From positions 7,130,001 through 7,194,000 of the forward strand of contig NZ_FYEY01000001.1 of NCBI RefSeq assembly GCF_900187385.1: 64,000 nucleotides of DNA, written 5' to 3'. Both the position numbers and the translations under genes were made by a program. Positions 63,195 through 64,000 of this stretch are shown in pieces (positions within the stretch are counted from its first letter, which is position 1; each line of letters opens with the position of its first letter). The DNA comes from Streptomyces sp. 2114.4 (GTDB lineage: Bacteria; Actinomycetota; Actinomycetes; Streptomycetales; Streptomycetaceae). The notes under the pieces are model-generated. The model saw only the letters and a list, made by a program, of their open reading frames with translations, searched no databases and was not told where the DNA came from.

Positions 63195-63869
63195 TCAGTC
63201 CGCTTCCGGTGCCGCCGCCAGCAGAATCACCTCCAGCGTCCGCGGCCCGTGCACCCCCTCCACCCGGTCGAGTTCGATGTCGCTGGTCGCGGACGGGCCG
63301 GAGATCCAGGTCAGCGGGCGGTCCGGTGCCACCCGTGGCAGCGCCTCCGGCACCGAGCCGACCACCTGGTCAGGGACGCGGACCACACAGAGGTGGTGAT
63401 CCGGCACCAGGGTGATCCGGCGTCTGCCCTGATCGGGGCCCGCGTCCAAGATCAGGGTTCCGGTCTCCGCGATGGCCACCGCACAGCCGGTCAGCACACT
63501 GTCCACGAGGTCGAGTTCACGGGCCGTGCTCGACGCACGGTCCTCGACGAGGGCGACGTCGGCCCCGCTCGTCCAGGAGGCGTCCAGGCCCGTCGGGACC
63601 AGCACCGAGCGCGCCCCGCGCTCCGCCAGCAGCCGGCCGATCAGCCCGGGCAGCCCCTCGGCATCGGTGCGGTGCACGATCGCCCGGTAGTCCGCGAGAT
63701 TCTCCGCGAGCAGATCCACGGTCTGTTCTTGTGTCCGGGCCCCGTGCACCCGCCGGTAGCCCCGTGCCACCGGCGGACCGCCCCGCCCCTCGCCGCCCGG
63801 CCGCTCACCGGCCGGCACATCCGCCAGCGCCTGCCGCACCCGCGCCAACACCACGTCCCGACTGCTCAC
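63195..63869 (-). CDS. lutC: Lactate utilisation protein C (LutC/YkgG family)
   Basis: 224 residues, the family's usual length. A-V-A-I-A-E-T-G-T-L-I-L-D near 128-140, P-D-H-H-L-C-V-V near 152, and W-I-S-G-P-S-A-T-S-D-I-E near 184-195 are the LUD-domain signatures. With LutA and LutB it oxidises L-lactate to pyruvate. The GTG start overlaps the end of lutB (GTGA) and has GGAGA at 7 bases. It is the last gene of the lut operon, which continues past the right edge. Confidence 0.9.
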   Translation of the reverse strand: MSSRDVVLARVRQALADVPAGERPGGEGRGGPPVARGYRRVHGARTQEQTVDLLAENLADYRAIVHRTDAEGLPGLIGRLLAERGARSVLVPTGLDASWTSGADVALVEDRASSTARELDLVDSVLTGCAVAIAETGTLILDAGPDQGRRRITLVPDHHLCVVRVPDQVVGSVPEALPRVAPDRPLTWISGPSATSDIELDRVEGVHGPRTLEVILLAAAPEAD

Positions 63870-64000
63870 TCGGCGTCTCCTCTGGCGTTCCCTCGCTGCT
63901 CCGACGACGTACCGGGGCCAGACGTCGTACCGGGGCCAGACGTCGTACCGGGGCCCGACGTCGTACCGGGGCCCGACGTCGTACCGGGGCCCGACGACGT
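63866..64000 (-). CDS. lutB: 3' end of lutB with a TTSGPG repeat tail
   Basis: The last 44 codons of a gene that runs off the right edge. It ends T-S-S-E-Q-R-G-N-A-R-G-D-A-E and its stop overlaps the lutC start by four bases, the normal lutB-lutC arrangement. Everything before that tail in the window is five copies of a hexapeptide T-T-S-G-P-G or near variants. The call as LutB rests only on position, since the Fe-S domain lies outside. Confidence 0.6.
   Translation of the reverse strand, partial: TSSGPGTTSGPGTTSGPGTTSGPGTTSGPGTSSEQRGNARGDAE
63911..64000 (-). repeat. Five 18-bp tandem repeats at the end of lutB
   Basis: Five units of 18 bp (plus-strand ACCGGGGCCAGACGTCGT and single-base variants) fill 63911-64000 without gaps. 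The array reaches the window edge and may be longer. The last complete unit toward the edge has GACGACGT instead of GACGTCGT. Confidence 0.9.

Noticed and set aside
63911..64000. 18-bp array at the right edge considered as a regulatory iteron or attachment site
   Set aside because: It is in frame with a gene whose stop overlaps lutC; coding repeat is the simpler reading.

Overview
The window is very GC-rich actinobacterial chromosome with strong G/C at third codon positions, GTG and TTG starts, and many ATGA/GTGA stop-start overlaps. Gene content (tandem family 2B encapsulins, conservon-type GTPase and roadblock genes, a DUF6397-type protein, LysX, many small membrane proteins) points to Streptomyces or a close relative. 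No rRNA, tRNA, CRISPR array, insertion sequence or phage module was recognised.

Layout. 1-7 kb: edge of a probable biosynthetic cluster, with the end of an unknown gene, an acyl carrier protein, an alpha/beta hydrolase, a macrolide-type glycosyltransferase, a zinc-ribbon methyltransferase with an unknown N-terminal domain, and a galactokinase homologue that has lost its catalytic motifs, all tightly overlapped; then a secreted phosphatase whose Ig-like tail is out of frame. 7-16 kb: envelope genes (secreted phospholipase D, LysX, a catalytic-domain-less L,D-transpeptidase relative, phosphodiester glycosidase, Tat-exported amidase). 16-19 kb: two tandem family 2B encapsulin shell genes with no recognisable cargo gene beside them. 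19-24.4 kb: xylose use (ROK regulator, xylulokinase, divergent xylose isomerase, acetyl xylan esterase). 24.5-28 kb: polar amino-acid ABC transporter operon and homocysteine S-methyltransferase. 28-36 kb: GH2 beta-galactosidase and a SWIM/SNF2 helicase pair. 36-47.5 kb: small membrane protein, hypotheticals, a decayed zinc-ribbon gene, a DUF2236 oxygenase, methyltransferase, a scattered partial conservon, an F420-type flavin/deazaflavin oxidoreductase, TesB, a frameshifted DUF3516 RNA helicase and a membrane hydrolase. 47.5-52 kb: a heterodimeric ABC exporter with complementary degenerate ATP sites, and an L,D-transpeptidase-like lipoprotein. 52-60 kb: GH109-type oxidoreductase, secreted alpha-amylase, remnant of an FAD/Fe-S D-lactate dehydrogenase, and a MarR/ABC exporter pair. 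60-64 kb: NUDIX, cupin-like and membrane alpha/alpha-toroid proteins, and lutC with the repeat-bearing tail of lutB at the edge.

Functional links: sugar and polysaccharide catabolism (xylose, xylan acetyl groups, beta-galactosides, starch, amino sugars) is spread through the window. Several loci are decaying or frameshifted: phosphatase tail, L,D-transpeptidase, zinc-ribbon gene, DUF3516 helicase and D-lactate dehydrogenase. For the helicase and the phosphatase a single missing base explains the break, so assembly error must be excluded first. The most unusual items are the cargo-less encapsulin pair, the galactokinase-derived pseudoenzyme in the cluster, the asymmetric ABC exporter, and the repeat-bearing tails of LutB and the toroid protein. 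All calls are by eye from translated sequence; no database search was run.
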